A DNA stretch of 64,000 bases from Allodiplogaster sudhausi. Its lineage: Eukaryota; Nematoda; Chromadorea; Rhabditida; Diplogasteridae. The notes below the pieces were generated by a model, which had not been told where the DNA came from, made no database searches, and saw only the letters and a program-made list of their open reading frames with translations. Each line of letters opens with the position of its first letter. The first letter of the stretch is position 1. The translations under genes were made by a program, and so were the position numbers. Shown in pieces: positions 13,101-25,549 of the stretch. Location of the stretch: positions 4,949,001 through 5,013,000 of the forward strand of contig CALZFC010000015.1 in assembly GCA_945643635.1 (NCBI GenBank), written 5' to 3'.

Positions 13101-15185
13101 GGATTCTTCGGATCGTCGTTGCTTTTAGCCGTTTTGAACCGCTTCGCCAGCACTCTTATTGACATCGTTGTTCGAAATATTTTGGCTTTATCTTTCCTCC
13201 CTTGTGTGGGCATGCTTCCTTATACTTTCTGTTCTTTTCTTTCGTAGTGTTGCACGCTCACCAGCGTAACCTCCACGGCAGGGAACCTGTTGAGTAACTC
13301 CTATATTGTTGTCTTCGAAGATTTAATGTTATTTCTGAGAACATAAATCAGTCTTGTTTGAACTCTGCTATTTCAGCAGCCTTCTCGGCCGCTGCGGCCT
13401 TTCCACTCACGCCTTCTGCTCCGATTTCGTCATCTGAATCTTCGAAAGCAGTCCCAGTAATTCCACCATCATTTCTCGCTCTCCTAACTTCTCAACCTCG
13501 AGCTGGTGGTTTACGGGCAGAAATGCGGACGAATATAGGAGTGGTGTCCACTCGGCTGAAGAGAGCCGGCTTCAGTGAATTCGATGTCGAAGATATGCGA
13601 AAGGACTCGCCGTCCACGACCCTCACTATCTTCGCCGCTCCTGCAAGTGCAAGCCCTTCTGTATCCTCTGCCTCTGCTAGTGCAACTCGTACGTGGAAAA
13701 GAAATTATGAAAGTTATTTCGCCTTTTTGAACCGAAACGTAAAGGCAAAGGAAATGTTTTTAAGGGTCTGAAACATTGCAATAGGAAGATATCTGTCTTT
13801 GAATTGGAATAAATGTTAGATATTATGGAAATGTTTTTTAGTGTGAGAAAGCAGTTAAGTTTATAATTGCAGAGCGAGAGAAGCCATTGTCATTGCCCGC
13901 TCCCAAGAGAAATCTCACTATGGAAGAATGGAAGAAGAGAAAGGCAGTTGGGGCGGCCAAGATTGCAGCGGCTGCTGCGAGTGAAGCGGAAGCGCGCGCG
14001 GAAGCGGCCGAGACGCTTACGGCAGTCTCCTCCAGCTCGACTCCAACCCCGTCTTCTTCCCGCCAGTCTTTCATACCGAAAATCAAGAAAGAAGATGTTA
14101 GTTCGGTTGTTTAAAAAAAAAATTGGTGGAAAGAGAGCTTAATTTAAGTATGTAATCGAGGAAATGTAGACTTAAGCATCATTAAAAAATTTCAGCTTCT
14201 AAAGAGTCCCCGCTTGGCAGTTGTTCACCTGACTCAACCGTCGACGACGACAGTGAACATCGACGACCTTCGCAAGCGTGTCTATTCTCTGGTTTGTCTC
14301 AATGCCCTTCTTTTATCATTGCGGCTTCTATCTTGAACATCTTTGAAGGAAGACTCGAATCGGCCCTCATCTGCTTCGGGTGGAGGCCGCCCCCGCACTC
14401 CGGACACTGAGACTGTGATGAGTGCCTCCTCCAACAGCAGCCGAGCCCCTTCCGCCAGTGCTGCGCCAGCCACGGGATCGTCCACGCGGAGTCTCTCTCT
14501 CACTGATCGACTCAAAATCGAGTTTGGAGTCGGCACAAATGTCAGCTAGCAGAGTAGCTAGAATTTGTTCGTCTCAAATCATACGGCATTATTAAAATAC
14601 TTGTTTGCAGAACTCATTGAGAGTGCAGATTCCGTCGACTTCCTCAGCGTCGACTGTTTCTTCATCTGTAGTGGAATCAAGAGGTGCTGTCTCTGGACAG
14701 TATAGCAGTCGGCAGCGCAGTGCTACTCCTGCAGCGGCGGAATACAACTGCAGCCCCTCCCCGGGCAGCTTCCCCCAACCTCCCCTCCTGCCCTCTCCCG
14801 CACCCGCCATCCATTCCCCTTCTCCGGCCGGCACTCCTCACACACGCACTTCTCGATACGCAGGCAGTCAGAAGGTGGCTGTGCCCCCTCCTCCACCCGG
14901 TCAGTTTGAAGGACACGGATTTGTAATTGGAACTCAAGGTTTATTTTTGCCTGAATTATTTTGTTTTATTATTACCACTCACATTGTTTACTTTTTTGTG
15001 ATATAATTAGAAGTGAAGTAGAGTAGCAAGTTACAGGCGTGCTGACTGGCCCGCTCTCTCTGGCTGGCACCCCGAGTGGCAGCTCAGCGGGTACTCCTGA
15101 AGCCGCCGTCCTCCCTCCCCCGACGATCGCTGCTCCGGGTATCATGACAGCCTCGACGCCGAGAAGAGTTCGATCTCGACACTGA
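4195..15185 (+). CDS. set-26: PHD-finger and SET-domain protein, KMT2E/SETD5 (SET-9/SET-26) family
   Basis: Chromatin protein with one C4HC3 PHD finger followed by a SET domain, the arrangement of KMT2E (MLL5), SETD5 and C. elegans SET-9/SET-26; in this family the PHD binds methylated H3K4 and the SET is thought to have little or no activity. PHD exons 8350-8585 and 8636-8765 show CLCG, CDECG, IWQHQKC and YFCEKC. SET exons are about 9319-9474, 9559-9708, 9770-9866 and 9928-10059, with DARKAGNQARFVQRSCSPNA. Downstream, SREERRLVAMVARIEQ (about 11,460-11,510) and a block near 13,900-13,960 (KRNLTMEEWKKRK) match conserved KMT2E segments. The N-terminal part (4,195-8,100) is Q/P/S-rich; the C-terminal part is Lys/Glu-rich, then Ser/Pro-rich, ending RVRSRH and TGA at 15,183. 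Several exon joins (near 4,800-5,100, 6,100-7,500, 11,000-11,230) are unsure, and the Q-rich 5' part could be a separate gene. GC donors fit at 5,900 and 9,276. Confidence 0.82.
11663..11803. repeat. Small inverted repeat in a PHD-SET gene intron
   Basis: GTGCTGAACAAGGTC near 11,665 recurs as its perfect reverse complement near 11,785-11,800, and the pairing continues over GGTGCA after a 2-base bulge. The loop of about 100 bases is AT-rich and starts after a G tract. A second weaker pair around TTTAAACA links about 11,832 with about 12,000, so the whole block 11,655-12,015 may be a decayed MITE. It lies inside an intron. Confidence 0.55.
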
Positions 15186-17698
15186 GTGAGACCCTCCTTT
15201 CCAATCTACCGTTCTCCATTGCATTCATCTTGTGGGAAAAGGCAGTCCATGCCTTTTCTCTCTTAGCACCCTCTGTCCTTATTCTATTATCCCCATTCCT
15301 CTTTGATTACTTTTCAGTGCCCGAAGGTACAATGCTTGATGCACACTCCCAGGCTGAGCCTGGTACACAAATAAACGCGTTTGTCTCCCAGCCTAGCTCT
15401 TCTCATTTTTGGTGTGCCTCGTCCCCGTCTCTCTTGGATTGTTCTGCCACGATATATCCTTTTTAATACTTCGGTCTCCGATCATACCAACCAATAATGA
15501 AATTTGTTATCACTCGTTGTCACAAACTGAGTCACTTTTATTGCGCTCTTCTTGTTTATACCTGTCTTTTCTTTGCATTCAGGATCTCTGTCGTGTTTCT
15601 CGTGGCAGGATGTCTTCTGTACAATTTGCCTTGCTTGGATCCAAAAACAAATGTACCTCAATATTTCCTCCTGTTTCCTTGCATTTCTTTATTTGGTTTA
15701 GTAGCCAAATCTTTGTACAGCGTATTTGATAAGCGACCCATGCTGGAGAAGCCCGCGCGATTGGCGCATTCCATCCCTTGTCCGTCTATTAGCCTCATAG
15801 GCCTGTTAGCGTTTGCATCTAGTTTAGTTTATTCATAAGAAGAGCCCACCCACACAACTGCAAAATATATATATTTTTTAAACGACAACATTCATACTGT
15901 TACCTCACAAAAGTTAAATTTGGGATTCTTGACTTCTTTTTCTAATTGGTGATTTTGTCTTCGCAATTTCCAAGTAAATGTATGTACCACGAATGTGCAC
16001 TTTGCTTCAATTCAATAATTGACTCCTTATCCAACGCTTCTTTGTGAATAAATAAGGTGTTGCCCTTCTCCATGGTGCTAAACGTCTTCGCTTATTCCTA
16101 TCGCAAGCAAACTCTGCGCCTCATTTCCCACCAAGGATTCTAGTGAGCGTGTTGGTGCGAGGAGTGCCTGATCGATGTCCGCCTTTTCCTGTAGCTTTTG
16201 GCCTGGACATTCCGGTGAAGGCATCTGAAGATTGTCTCAAGCACGCATACCTCGTAACCGCTCCATGCTAGCCAGTTGGCCTTCCTGCTTCGGAATTCCT
16301 CTCTGCAGTTGTATATTGTAAATAGCTTGCGATTTGACCCGCATACTCCTGCATCTATACGACACCTCTATCTACTCGGCCTTTTTTTTTACTTAAATTC
16401 TAATTTACGATTTAGTATGTGCTTCCATACTGCCGTTCTAAGCAACATCCTCCCATCTGTGAATGGTCACCTGTCTATAATGCTTGAACTTGGTTCTCAA
16501 TTCGTCTCAACTACTCGGTTTTCATGGAATGTGGCTAGAGATTCCCCTTTTCTAATTGTGTGTGTATTGTTCCCCCTCAAGGGATGGAAATGAGTTCGAT
16601 AGCTGTGCAGGTGGCCTTGTACACTCCAGCTTGGTATCATTGCCCATAACCACTTCTTTCCTTGTAACACTCTTTTTTTTTTACATAAAGCACCTGGAGG
16701 TTTTTTATGCTTGTTTTTTTCAATTTTTTTTTATATCTTAAAGAAGACCTTTATTTCTTTATTGCTAAGTTCAAAACAAAAAGTTCCCCCAAACTTCACC
16801 AAGTAATAATTTGTGTGCTCCGCGCTCGAATTCCACGCCTAGTTCAGCTGCCCATCCAAGTCAGATCACCGTCCAGCCCTCATCCCATTGAAGCAGTACT
16901 AGTTGCTGTAAGCAAATATTCGCTACATGTAGGGCTGGTTTGTGCATAACAATGTCAAGGGAATTCTGTCTGTCCACTCTTGATTGTTATAAATTAGTGC
17001 CTAATCCTTGGAGATGTCCGTTTTCCTGCCCCATATTCCGTTTGCATTTGCAGTTGCGATTTGTTTAGATGCAAGAGTTGCTTGTCTGTCTCCTGACGGT
17101 GTTCAGAGAGTCGGAGCGAATGCATCAATGATCAGTACAATAAAGGCCACATGATTCTTAAACTAGTCCTTGAGTACACAGGGGGAAATGTCTTTGGGAA
17201 GAAGGGAAAAAATGGCAGCAGGTGCCGTGGGGAAACCACCAATCATTCAGGCATGATACACGAGGTGAAATTAAGGGTTCTTTAGTTGAATCTGAGTTAA
17301 TGTGACTTGAGAGGGGAAAATTCATTCTAAAAAAGGGATGAAAGGTTACCCACGCATGCAATTACAGCTTGGCAGATTTGAAGTTCGATGCGATGATTAG
17401 TTATTGTCTTGTTGAGAAAGGTGGACGATGGTACAGCTACCGTGTTAAATATTAAGCCCAATTGAAGAGGAATGAATTGGATGGTGTTTCTAAAAAATGC
17501 CTAGTTGGCGTCGTGGTCGATTAGCATCGAGAGAGTGGAAAGTGATGGGAGGGAGCGGCCGCATTCCTGGCACCGCCCTCCGCCGCCAGCAAGTTAGCCA
17601 GCGCACGAGGAATCTCAGCAACATTATTAGTGCCTAGTTTCTTATTCAAGAATAAGAACTATCTTTCTCTCTCTACCTCTCTCCTCTCCTTGTCTATG

Positions 17699-17749
<51 letters not shown>

Positions 17750-17849
17750 TTACATTCGACAGTGTCTTAGTGAATAGACAGTCGCTATGGAACCGAATGC
17801 TGGTAGTATCATCATGAGCTGAAGATGTTAAATGTCATATACATACATA
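15186..17849. other. 3' flank of the PHD-SET gene, no gene seen
   Basis: AATAAA at 15,370-15,375 is the first plausible poly(A) signal about 185 bases after the stop; another lies near 16,050. The rest is T-rich on the plus strand with short random open frames. A CT microsatellite occupies about 17,704-17,744. No tRNA, conserved protein or mobile-element end was recognised between 15,400 and 17,849. Confidence 0.5.
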
Positions 17850-18842
17850 CAGTCCCGCCCAGGATCTTGGTACCAAGGAAGGGTCGGAGGGGTCGGAGGT
17901 GTCCAAATGCATCCTCGGTAATAACTATTTTCCTAGGAAAGAGTGAAATATTTTAAATGGTACGTTAGTATGCTTATAGAGAACGGATATTACTGTTAAA
18001 AAATCGATAATTTCTTATCACTTGATAAGAAGTTATCAGTTTTCGCTTATAAAAAATTTCATTTCTTATATTTTTCAATGAAATTTCACCTGTACCATTA
18101 TTTTGTGTCTACCCACATCCCCAAATAATAAAATGAGAGATTTTATCATTGATAACGGAAATCGATAAAGCAGACCTTATCACACATGTACCTGTGCTGT
18201 TGAGGTTCGCCTAACGATGGCGAATCTAAATATGAAAACCGCTTTCAAAATAAAGCGTTCGTTTAAAAGATATTTTTGATTGAGTGTATTAACCGCTGTG
18301 CAATCCAAAGCATCCGCGTGTAATAAAAGGTAGACCGTATTTTATCATGCCGTATTTCATAAATTCACAGAATGCGCGTAATTCGAAGTAAAAAAATTTT
18401 TGGCGCTCTAATACACTCGATCAAAAATATCTTTTAAACGGACGCTTTATTTTGAAAGCGGTTTTCATATATACATTCGCCATCGTTAGGCGAACCTCAA
18501 CAGCACAGGTACATGTGAGATAAGGTCTGCTTTATCGATTTCCGTTATCAATGATAAAATCTCCCATTTTATTATTTGGGGATATCTGTAGAGACAAAAT
18601 AATGTTACAGGAGAAATTTCATCAAAAAATAGAAGCAAAAAAATTTTTTATAGGCGAAAACTGATAACTTCTTATCAAGTGATAAGAAATTATCGATTTT
18701 TTTAACAGTAACATCCGTTCTCTATAAGCATACTAACGTACCATTTAAAATATTTTACTCTTTCCTAGGAAAATAGTTATTACCAAGGATGCATTTGGAC
18801 CCCTCCGACCCCTCCTTGGTACCAAGATCCTGGGCGGGACTG
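17850..18842. mobile_element. 993-bp foldback (MITE-like) DNA element, TA flanks
   Basis: The two ends are near-perfect inverted copies for about 430 bases each (about 17,850-18,285 and 18,415-18,842), around a spacer of about 130 bases. The termini read CAGTCCCGCCCAGGATCTTG and its complement, and the element is bounded by TA on both sides (17,848-17,849 and 18,843-18,844). A TA target duplication with CAGT termini is typical of Tc1/mariner-derived elements. No transposase frame is present, so it would be non-autonomous. Arms differ by scattered substitutions and small indels. Confidence 0.88.
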
Positions 18843-21800
18843 TACGTAGTTTGTGTCTTTTGTAATGGCTATAGTCACGCAATTTTTTCGCCCGAAGTGC
18901 AAACCTCAATAAGAAAGCAATGAGCCTGCGGAGGAGTGAAGCCAGCAACTGTAGCGATGCTCGAAAACGTGGCAGGGAGCACAGCCAGAGACAGAAGACA
19001 GCGCAGTCTCAGTGCCTGCCCCATTATTTTATTCCTTATTTAATTGAATATTAAGATGGCGGCAAAATAAGACGCATTGTGTGATACAGACACATGTAGA
19101 GGACTTCTTTTCTTTTCATTTGATTACGACGGACCCTTTGATGCTGCCGCTCTGTCATACGAGACGAGTCATTGAGACGCGAGCTCATAGCAGAGAGCGC
19201 CCGCCACGAGTCATGACTGATATTGATATTCGAATGACAATCTCACCATCCGTGGACTCACTGACCCCAAGACAAGTTGCAGGAGCAGAAGTGGCAGAGT
19301 TGGTAACATGGAGAGGAGGAGAGAGACCTGGCTTGCTTCTCAAAACAATGCTTTGTTATTCCGGATGCTCATTATGTCTCTACTCTTTGAAAGAACGTAA
19401 AATAACCAATGAGAGTGAATGTCTTCTCTCGCTTTCGATGAATAATGTCAGAGTACCGGGAGTGCTTGAACTCTGTCCACACACTTTGCAGACACCCCTC
19501 AATTCGAAGTTCCTTACCATTAGCTAAGGAAATTCACTCTTTTCTCGACTAACCATCATAACAAGCGGAGAGAAAGAAGAAAGGAAGCACGCTGCAAGAA
19601 TCGCTCGACTGGACGGCGAAGCTTCATTCCATCCACGAGAGGACACCATTCTCATTGAGTAGAGACGGTGGCAGAAGCAGAGGGTCTGCAGAAGCTGCTC
19701 CAGTGCGAGCAGCATCACGCACAATGCATTCTGGCATGTCTGAGAGGTCTCTTCGAGAATCTTGCTTTTGCCTCTTAATCCGTGATTACCTCCTCTCCAA
19801 AGAGAATGCAAGAGCCAAGGAAGACGGAGTCTTCTTCCACAGCCGACAGGCTGCATTATAGAAATAACAAATCAAATATGCTTGAGAAATGTTTTGCAAT
19901 GACTTGCCTTGGCATTGCAAAAAAAGCAACGAAGCACGCGAGGCACCCGACGAGAGTTCCATAGCTAGAAAGACGATCATTTCGCTTTTGGATTCATTCC
20001 TTCCCATTTCTGAGAGACTACTGAATCAAGATGCAGTAGGAGCCCTTTTGTGTTGCAGGCGCAGTACTCCGCCAGGCGACGGCGAGCGAGAGGAAACAGA
20101 TTGAGGCTATTCAAATGGAAGAAAGCAAAGTGTACAGCCACATACTCACAGCGCTGGGATCGGTGCAGTCCAATGGAGTCCAATCCGGGCCCCCTTGGCT
20201 CCCTACGTGACCCTATTGTTAAAACACACCCGGCACGATTGATTTGTGATCACGCGTGACCACTCTACCACCTCACTTTGTAACAATTCTTGGCAATTTG
20301 CCACGCCTGAGCGTAGCCTCCAACCCCGAGCGATGCTCTTCCCAGCTGAAGTTGGCATTTTGCCAACTTGCTCTAACTTGGACAATTAATAGACAGTAAA
20401 AAAAAGCTTTATTCAACGAAACATAAATCAAATATATGTCCCCCGACCGTGAGAATATGCTCTTTTCGAGCAGAAACTTCTCACAAATCGCGATATTTTT
20501 TAATTCTTTATACAGTGTAAAATGGAAAGTAAAAGACAATTACAAGAACAAAAAAGCACTAGCATTATAAGAAATGTTGCCATGCTCCTTTCGCTCTCGA
20601 AAGAGCTACTCGGAGGACTTACAGGCAACATGCATGAGACAAGAGGGAAGGTGGAAGCCAGAGGTTGGACCAGTGCAGCAGGGTCAGCCCTATCCGTCCA
20701 GCCGCGACTTCACTCGAAGACATCCTGCATGGAAAGAAGATGTGAAAGAAGAAGCGAGAGATGCAGACAAAGAAAACGAGAGGGGAGGGGGAGAAAGATA
20801 GAAAGAACATACAATTCAAACTTGCTTAGTTGGGAACTTAGCTTAGTCCACAGAAGACTTTGCAAACAGCATAACTAGGAGAAAAGGAGAAAGAAAGAAA
20901 GAGAAGGAGAGAGAAAGAGAAAAAAGAGAGTGTGTGTAAGGATAGGGAGAGAATAAACGAACCGAGTTTCAGCGAAGATCCGCGCGGCCCCAGCGTGGAC
21001 GCGAGTTGGCCAACTTGCATGGCCAACTCGTACCCTAAATCCTTAAAAAAGAGATTTCATTTGATTAGCCAAACCTGTGAATAGTCAAGTGCGTCGGTTT
21101 TCGAGTCGGTAGAGTCGACAGTTGCAACGAATACCGAATTCTGCAAAATTGGATACTCAGTGAGCATTACCTAATAAAACACCTACAATATTGGATGAAC
21201 AGAAAATAGGGCAAATTTTGTTTATCTAATATCAAAATCTCTCGAATTACTCTATAATTATTCAGGTAGCCAGAGCATTCCAACAACTTTTCGTTAAGAT
21301 GCGCTAGTTAACACAGTAAGTCATTTAAATGTGGCTGAAAGTTCTGAAGATACAATCTTCTTTAAGATTCTGCGCTTAATTTAATATGCAATATCACATT
21401 TCCCCATATCATAGGCTGGAATATAAATACAGTGTTAAACAAGGTTAGGTGTTTGACTACAGGACAAGGGACGCAAAGCTAAAAGGTCTTTCTGGCTACA
21501 AATGTATTAAACAGGCAAAACATATTCAATGAGCAGTTCGGGGTCAACAAGGATCTGAGCGGGTTTCAGAAAGGTATAAGCACTAGTATCGCATATTTCG
21601 TTAGCAAAATTTTACAACGTGAATAAAAGATTTAAATTATATAAAATAATTTAAAAAGTTTAAAAAGAATGAAAATATCAAGCTCACGTTGTCATGCCGA
21701 TGTTGTCCTTGATCCTTGATCCTTGTTCAACTCCATGGCCTTAAACAATCAAAATAGTCAAATTCACATCTAACAATAATGGGTGAAAAAGAACAGTTCT

Positions 21801-22614
21801 AAGTAAAGTTATTATATCCTTTCTTTTAAATCAACCTACGAGTACAGTCATTCCAAGTTTATACTCATTTGGCAAATAAAAATAGCAATATATAGCGCTG
21901 ATTTAACGAATAAAAAAGCTTAGAGAAAAAAGATTCAAAGAACCTTTCTTGCCGGCTTCGATGGCGACAAGGCGCCTAGTTGCCGTCCACCAGCTCGAGC
22001 ACTAAACAGACGGTCATACTCTTCACAAAAATCGTTCCAACGAATGTTAAACATTAAAACATAATAACTGCACGAAATTATCACGAATTCAACATCAAAG
22101 AATAAGTAGAATTCATTCACAGCTGATTCCAGCTTCTTGAAGAATTCTCAATTTTCCATACCTGCAATTATCTCGCACGGAATTTTTTCATACAGTATAA
22201 ACATATTACGGAATTGCACAGTGGCACGATTGGACTGTCCATTGCATCGCCCCCATACATTGCCCAGCGCTGTGCATACTTAGAAGGGAAGAGAGAGGAG
22301 GTGGGGAGGGCAGCCGGATGATCATGTCCTGAATGGTGCTGAGCGATACTGTAGAAATATGTATGTAGACTAAGATAGAAGTCGAGATTTCTGTTGAAGA
22401 ACGCGAGAAATATGTTGTCTGAACGGGTGTGATATGTACAGTGGAGGATGGAGCTGTAGGGAAGGCAGCTGCAAATAATAGCTTGTACTAATGACAACTG
22501 CACAAGGGCACATTTAACGGACCAAGCGTTGACTCGTGAGATCACTACCATTGATTGATATCGCAGTGTAATTGCATAGTACCGTGGTAGTACATATATG
22601 TATGTTTATGCGGT
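18843..22614. other. Intergenic region, no gene supported
   Basis: Open frames at 19,081-19,527 (plus, 148 codons), 19,524-19,856 (minus, 110), 20,522-20,878 (plus, 118) and 22,168-22,551 (minus, 127) show no recognised motif and compete with frames on the other strand. The stretch 20,740-20,950 is A/G-rich. The remainder is AT-rich. A small unrecognised gene cannot be excluded, but nothing supports one. Confidence 0.4.
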
Positions 22615-22722
22615 CGACTACCTCCCACATAACCCCGATTACCCTGCTGTACCGTGTACAAAAACCCCGACTACAAACAACACTTTATCGACTTAGGTTC
22701 CAGGACAGGCCATGGTAGAATG
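22615..22722 (-). repeat. Split direct repeat B2 of the DIRS element
   Basis: 108-bp sequence matching 23,962-24,069 in the same orientation with three substitutions. It marks the downstream end of the element (minus-strand reading), about 120 bases beyond the recombinase stop. Confidence 0.9.
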
Positions 22723-22842
22723 GTGACGTAACAATAAACGAGGAAACCAATGTGTGTGGTTTCGCGGCAAAAACATGAGAGTAATTAATAAAGAGAATGC
22801 ATGTGATGTGACATATATAATAATAAATAAACATCGAGAGAG

Positions 22843-23724
22843 TCAGGGAGATGACAGTGGGGGAACAACTCCTCCTTGGGTAGCTGAAGAGGAGCGAACG
22901 TAGGCAGAGAATCCTCCTTCGCTCTTCCATCGGCCGACTCTCTTCACCTGATCTGTGGAGCGACCTAGAGCGAGGAGGCGGTTTGCCATACCAGACCTAG
23001 CACTGTGAGACGTAAATTGTGGGAGGGAAAGAGAGGTGAGCATGCGGGAAATGAGGTTAGATAAGTGAGAGGATGAGATGTGGGACACTGAAGTGAGAGA
23101 AGAGAACACTGGAGAGGTAGCAGAGTGAGTGGAGAAGCCCTCCGTGATGAACCGGAGGAGAATCTGTGATCCAGACAAATCAATAAAAACCTTAGAGACT
23201 AGCGACCATTGATCCGTCTTAGCGCGACGAATGACAATAGAGAGATTGGAAGAGGAGAGAGAAAGGTCCGCCCAGATAAGGGCCGCTACCTCGCTTACCC
23301 TCAAACCTGCTAAATACTGTAGCGAAACTGCTAAATGAGGTCTAGCATCCTTAGAAGAGACTGAAGCTGAGAGAATATAACGAATGTGGTGGTCCGAGAG
23401 AGGTAGAGCACCTTTAGGTGGGGCCGAAGAGCGCTTAAGCCCTGAGAGAACTCGGTTACATAGTGGAGTAACACTGGAAGAAGCAAACAACGAAAAGGCG
23501 GCTGATAAGTGTGAAACTTGGGAACGAGAGAGGTGAGAAGACAGCGAGTAAGCAGTCAGATTGGAAGGGGAAGAGGGGTCGGATCCTCGAGGAATGTGCG
23601 CCAGGTAAGCTCGCCACGCTGATGAGTACGCATTCCACGTGTTGTGGGCGAGAGAAGAAGAGAGAGATGATCGAAGCTTGAGTAGAGAGGAAGGCCCTGA
23701 AATGTCTCTTGCTGCTCCCAGCAA
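22843..23724 (-). CDS. DIRS tyrosine recombinase
   Basis: Integrase of the retrotransposon, a tyrosine recombinase (phage-integrase fold) that would insert the circular DNA copy. The frame of about 293 residues contains the catalytic set in order: first Arg in GLRVSEVAALIW, Lys in RRAKTDQW, His-x-x-Arg in HSARSGMANRLL, a Trp in GRWKSEG at the histidine/tryptophan position, and Tyr in GFSAYVR. The N-terminal part has the SAM-like shape (NTWNAYSSAWRAYL). No stop interrupts it. The frame stays open upstream of 23,724 through a possible TTTCAG splice acceptor, and the 23,724 start is a TTG, so the real start is undetermined. It lies on the same strand as RT, between repeats A2 and B2. Confidence 0.9.
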   Translation of the reverse strand: MLGAARDISGPSSLLKLRSSLSSSLAHNTWNAYSSAWRAYLAHIPRGSDPSSPSNLTAYSLSSHLSRSQVSHLSAAFSLFASSSVTPLCNRVLSGLKRSSAPPKGALPLSDHHIRYILSASVSSKDARPHLAVSLQYLAGLRVSEVAALIWADLSLSSSNLSIVIRRAKTDQWSLVSKVFIDLSGSQILLRFITEGFSTHSATSPVFSSLTSVSHISSSHLSNLISRMLTSLSLPQFTSHSARSGMANRLLALGRSTDQVKRVGRWKSEGGFSAYVRSSSATQGGVVPPLSSP

Positions 23725-23931
23725 CTCATTCCACTCCAGTCTTGCTCGTCCTGAAATACAATGTATGTGGTGGGCGGGAGGGAGAACCCTAAACCACGAC
23801 GATAGTCGTAGAATAAAGAAAGAAACGCTGAAGTTTCTCCTTCTCCTCTAATCCCTACAGGACTCTCTACCAAACACCCGCGAAATTCAAACTAGAATTT
23901 CTCCTGGCAACATGCCAATCCCGGTTTATGT

Positions 23932-23957
23932 ACCCTTCCCAGCATGGTAATCAACAA
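23932..23957 (-). repeat. Split direct repeat A2 of the DIRS element
   Basis: 26-bp sequence identical to 26,812-26,837 in the same orientation, directly next to B1 with four bases between. It forms the internal B1-A2 junction. Confidence 0.85.
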
Positions 23958-23961
23958 TTAT

Positions 23962-24069
23962 CGACTATCTCCCACATAACCCCGATTACCTTACTGTACC
24001 GTGTACAAAAACCCCGACTACAAACAACACTTTATCGACTTAGGTTCCAGGACAGGCCATGGTAGAATG
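23962..24069 (-). repeat. Split direct repeat B1 of the DIRS element
   Basis: 108-bp sequence repeated at 22,615-22,722 with three substitutions. It sits 15 bases beyond the RNase H stop codon. Confidence 0.9.
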
Positions 24070-24084
24070 TCGAAAGTAGGCCTT

Positions 24085-24998
24085 TTAGGTAAAGAGAAGG
24101 AACTCGAAATCGAATTGGAGAGCGCAGCTATTGAATGCCTGATTTTGCACATGACCGGGGACTATAATGTTGCGTCCTAATTCTACTCTTACCCAATCCT
24201 TAATACGTCCGTCTTTCTTTGCCTTCAGAATGAGAGGGAAAAAGTTGGCTGATTCCCAAACTGGGTACCCCAAGATGACCTTGGCATCGTACAACCCCAA
24301 CTTGATCAACGTGAGCGCGAAAAGAGAAGGGGGAGGGACGCACCAACCCAGAGATGATCCAGTCCAGAGGTCGTCCCTTGAGAAGGAGTCCACAGCATAG
24401 GATCCTGGTTCGGGCTGCCGGGAGACGAACCTGGAAACTTTGGCTGTCTCTCTGGAAGCAAACAAGTCCACGTCTGGCAAACCCCATCTTTGCGTGCAGA
24501 ATTGAAACCAGTAATCATTAATTGCCCAGTCATCATGATCTAGTACCCTACTCAAGGCATCTGCTTCTTCGTTTTGCTCTCTAGGAATCCAGGAGAAGAA
24601 CGGTGTAATCTTAGCTCTATGTAAGATACCGTTAATGGAGAATGCAAGATCTTGCAGAATAGGAATGCGCGAGCCTTTTTGACAGATACTAACTGCTCCT
24701 TGATTATCCGTAAGAAAAAGGATCTTGTTCCCCGGCAGTCTTTCGGCTGCCAGCATGGCTGCCTGTTGTATACCCAACATTTCCCTAGCAGTACTGGATA
24801 AACCCCTCTGTACCTCCGTCAAATTGTTCGAAAAGGAACATTTCTTGTCTTCGTAAAGAATGAACCCACCGATTGCCACGTCTGATGCATCTGTCGTGGC
24901 CACCGCTCCGATCCTCTTCTCTAGTTCTCTCTTCACTTCTTCATTCTTCGTTCTTGACAGCAGACCTTCCAGGGCTCTCCTGTAGGGAGAGGCGACTT
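24085..24998 (-). CDS. DIRS RNase H and C-terminal extension (3' part of RT-RNase H)
   Basis: Second half of the retrotransposon polymerase. The four acidic RNase H positions are visible: Asp in TTDASDVAIGG, Glu in TAREMLGIQQA, Asp in LFLTDNQGAVS and Asp in EQNEEADALSR. After these comes an extension of about 150 residues (WGLPDVDLFASR onward), which I recall as typical of DIRS elements. The frame ends at a stop at 24,085. Coding extends upstream of the first internal start to the insertion edge at about 24,998, beyond which it continues as RT at 25,558 once the inserted segment is ignored. Confidence 0.87.
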
Positions 24999-25006
24999 TC
25001 CTCTCC

Positions 25007-25549
25007 CTGGATCTACATCGTCATGGCCCCTTCCCTTATTCCCCTTAGGTATCTCTAGGTATGTAGGTATGTACTTTGTATTAGTTTCTTATTCACGTGT
25101 TTAGTTGTGTTGCTCGTGTGTATAGTGTTAAGGCATGAGGCTATTAGCACCTAATAGAGTCCCCAGCCTCTCGCTCTTTTATGTCCATGGTAGAGCGGGT
25201 AGAGACTGGGATAGCCAGTCGGTTGGAAGGCTCGCTGAGGAAGAGGCGGCGCGGAGCCGTGGTCGACGACTCGAGTAGGAGCAGAAGGTCTCCGAGTGGC
25301 CGGCGTGCCAAGGCAGAGTCGAGGACAAGGACTGTCTACGGTGTTGTGAGTTGGGGTACTCCGGTTTTAAGTTGTATTGTATTGCTAATTGTTTCTCTCA
25401 TACGGGTTTCTCTATATAAATCAGTTTGTTTGTTTCTCTAGTCTAATCACATTCCAAGGGGTCTCTGGGTACAGGCACAGGTCGAGATTGTCTTCGCCCG
25501 CTGTGACGAGCCGTCAGACGAAAAAGAACCGCGGACAAATCCGCCACAC
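25007..25549. mobile_element. 543-bp insertion in the DIRS RT-RNase H frame, 8-bp flanking repeats
   Basis: TCCTCTCC occurs at 24,999-25,006 and again at 25,550-25,557. Skipping the segment plus one repeat copy joins RT to RNase H in frame at the boundary residues N-E-E-R / K-V-A-S, which is strong evidence of a late insertion. An 8-bp target duplication is usual for hAT elements but no terminal inverted repeat is seen; the ends can also be read as TG...CA, suggesting an LTR-like piece. A short plus-strand frame (25,181-25,441, Arg/Ser-rich) has no recognised homology. Confidence 0.75.

Noticed and set aside
19081..20878. Several 100-150-codon frames on both strands
   Set aside because: No conserved motif, no consistent splice pattern, and overlapping frames on opposite strands.
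25181..25441. 86-codon plus-strand frame inside the DIRS insertion
   Set aside because: Protein-like Arg/Ser-rich start but no recognised family; kept only as a note on the insertion.
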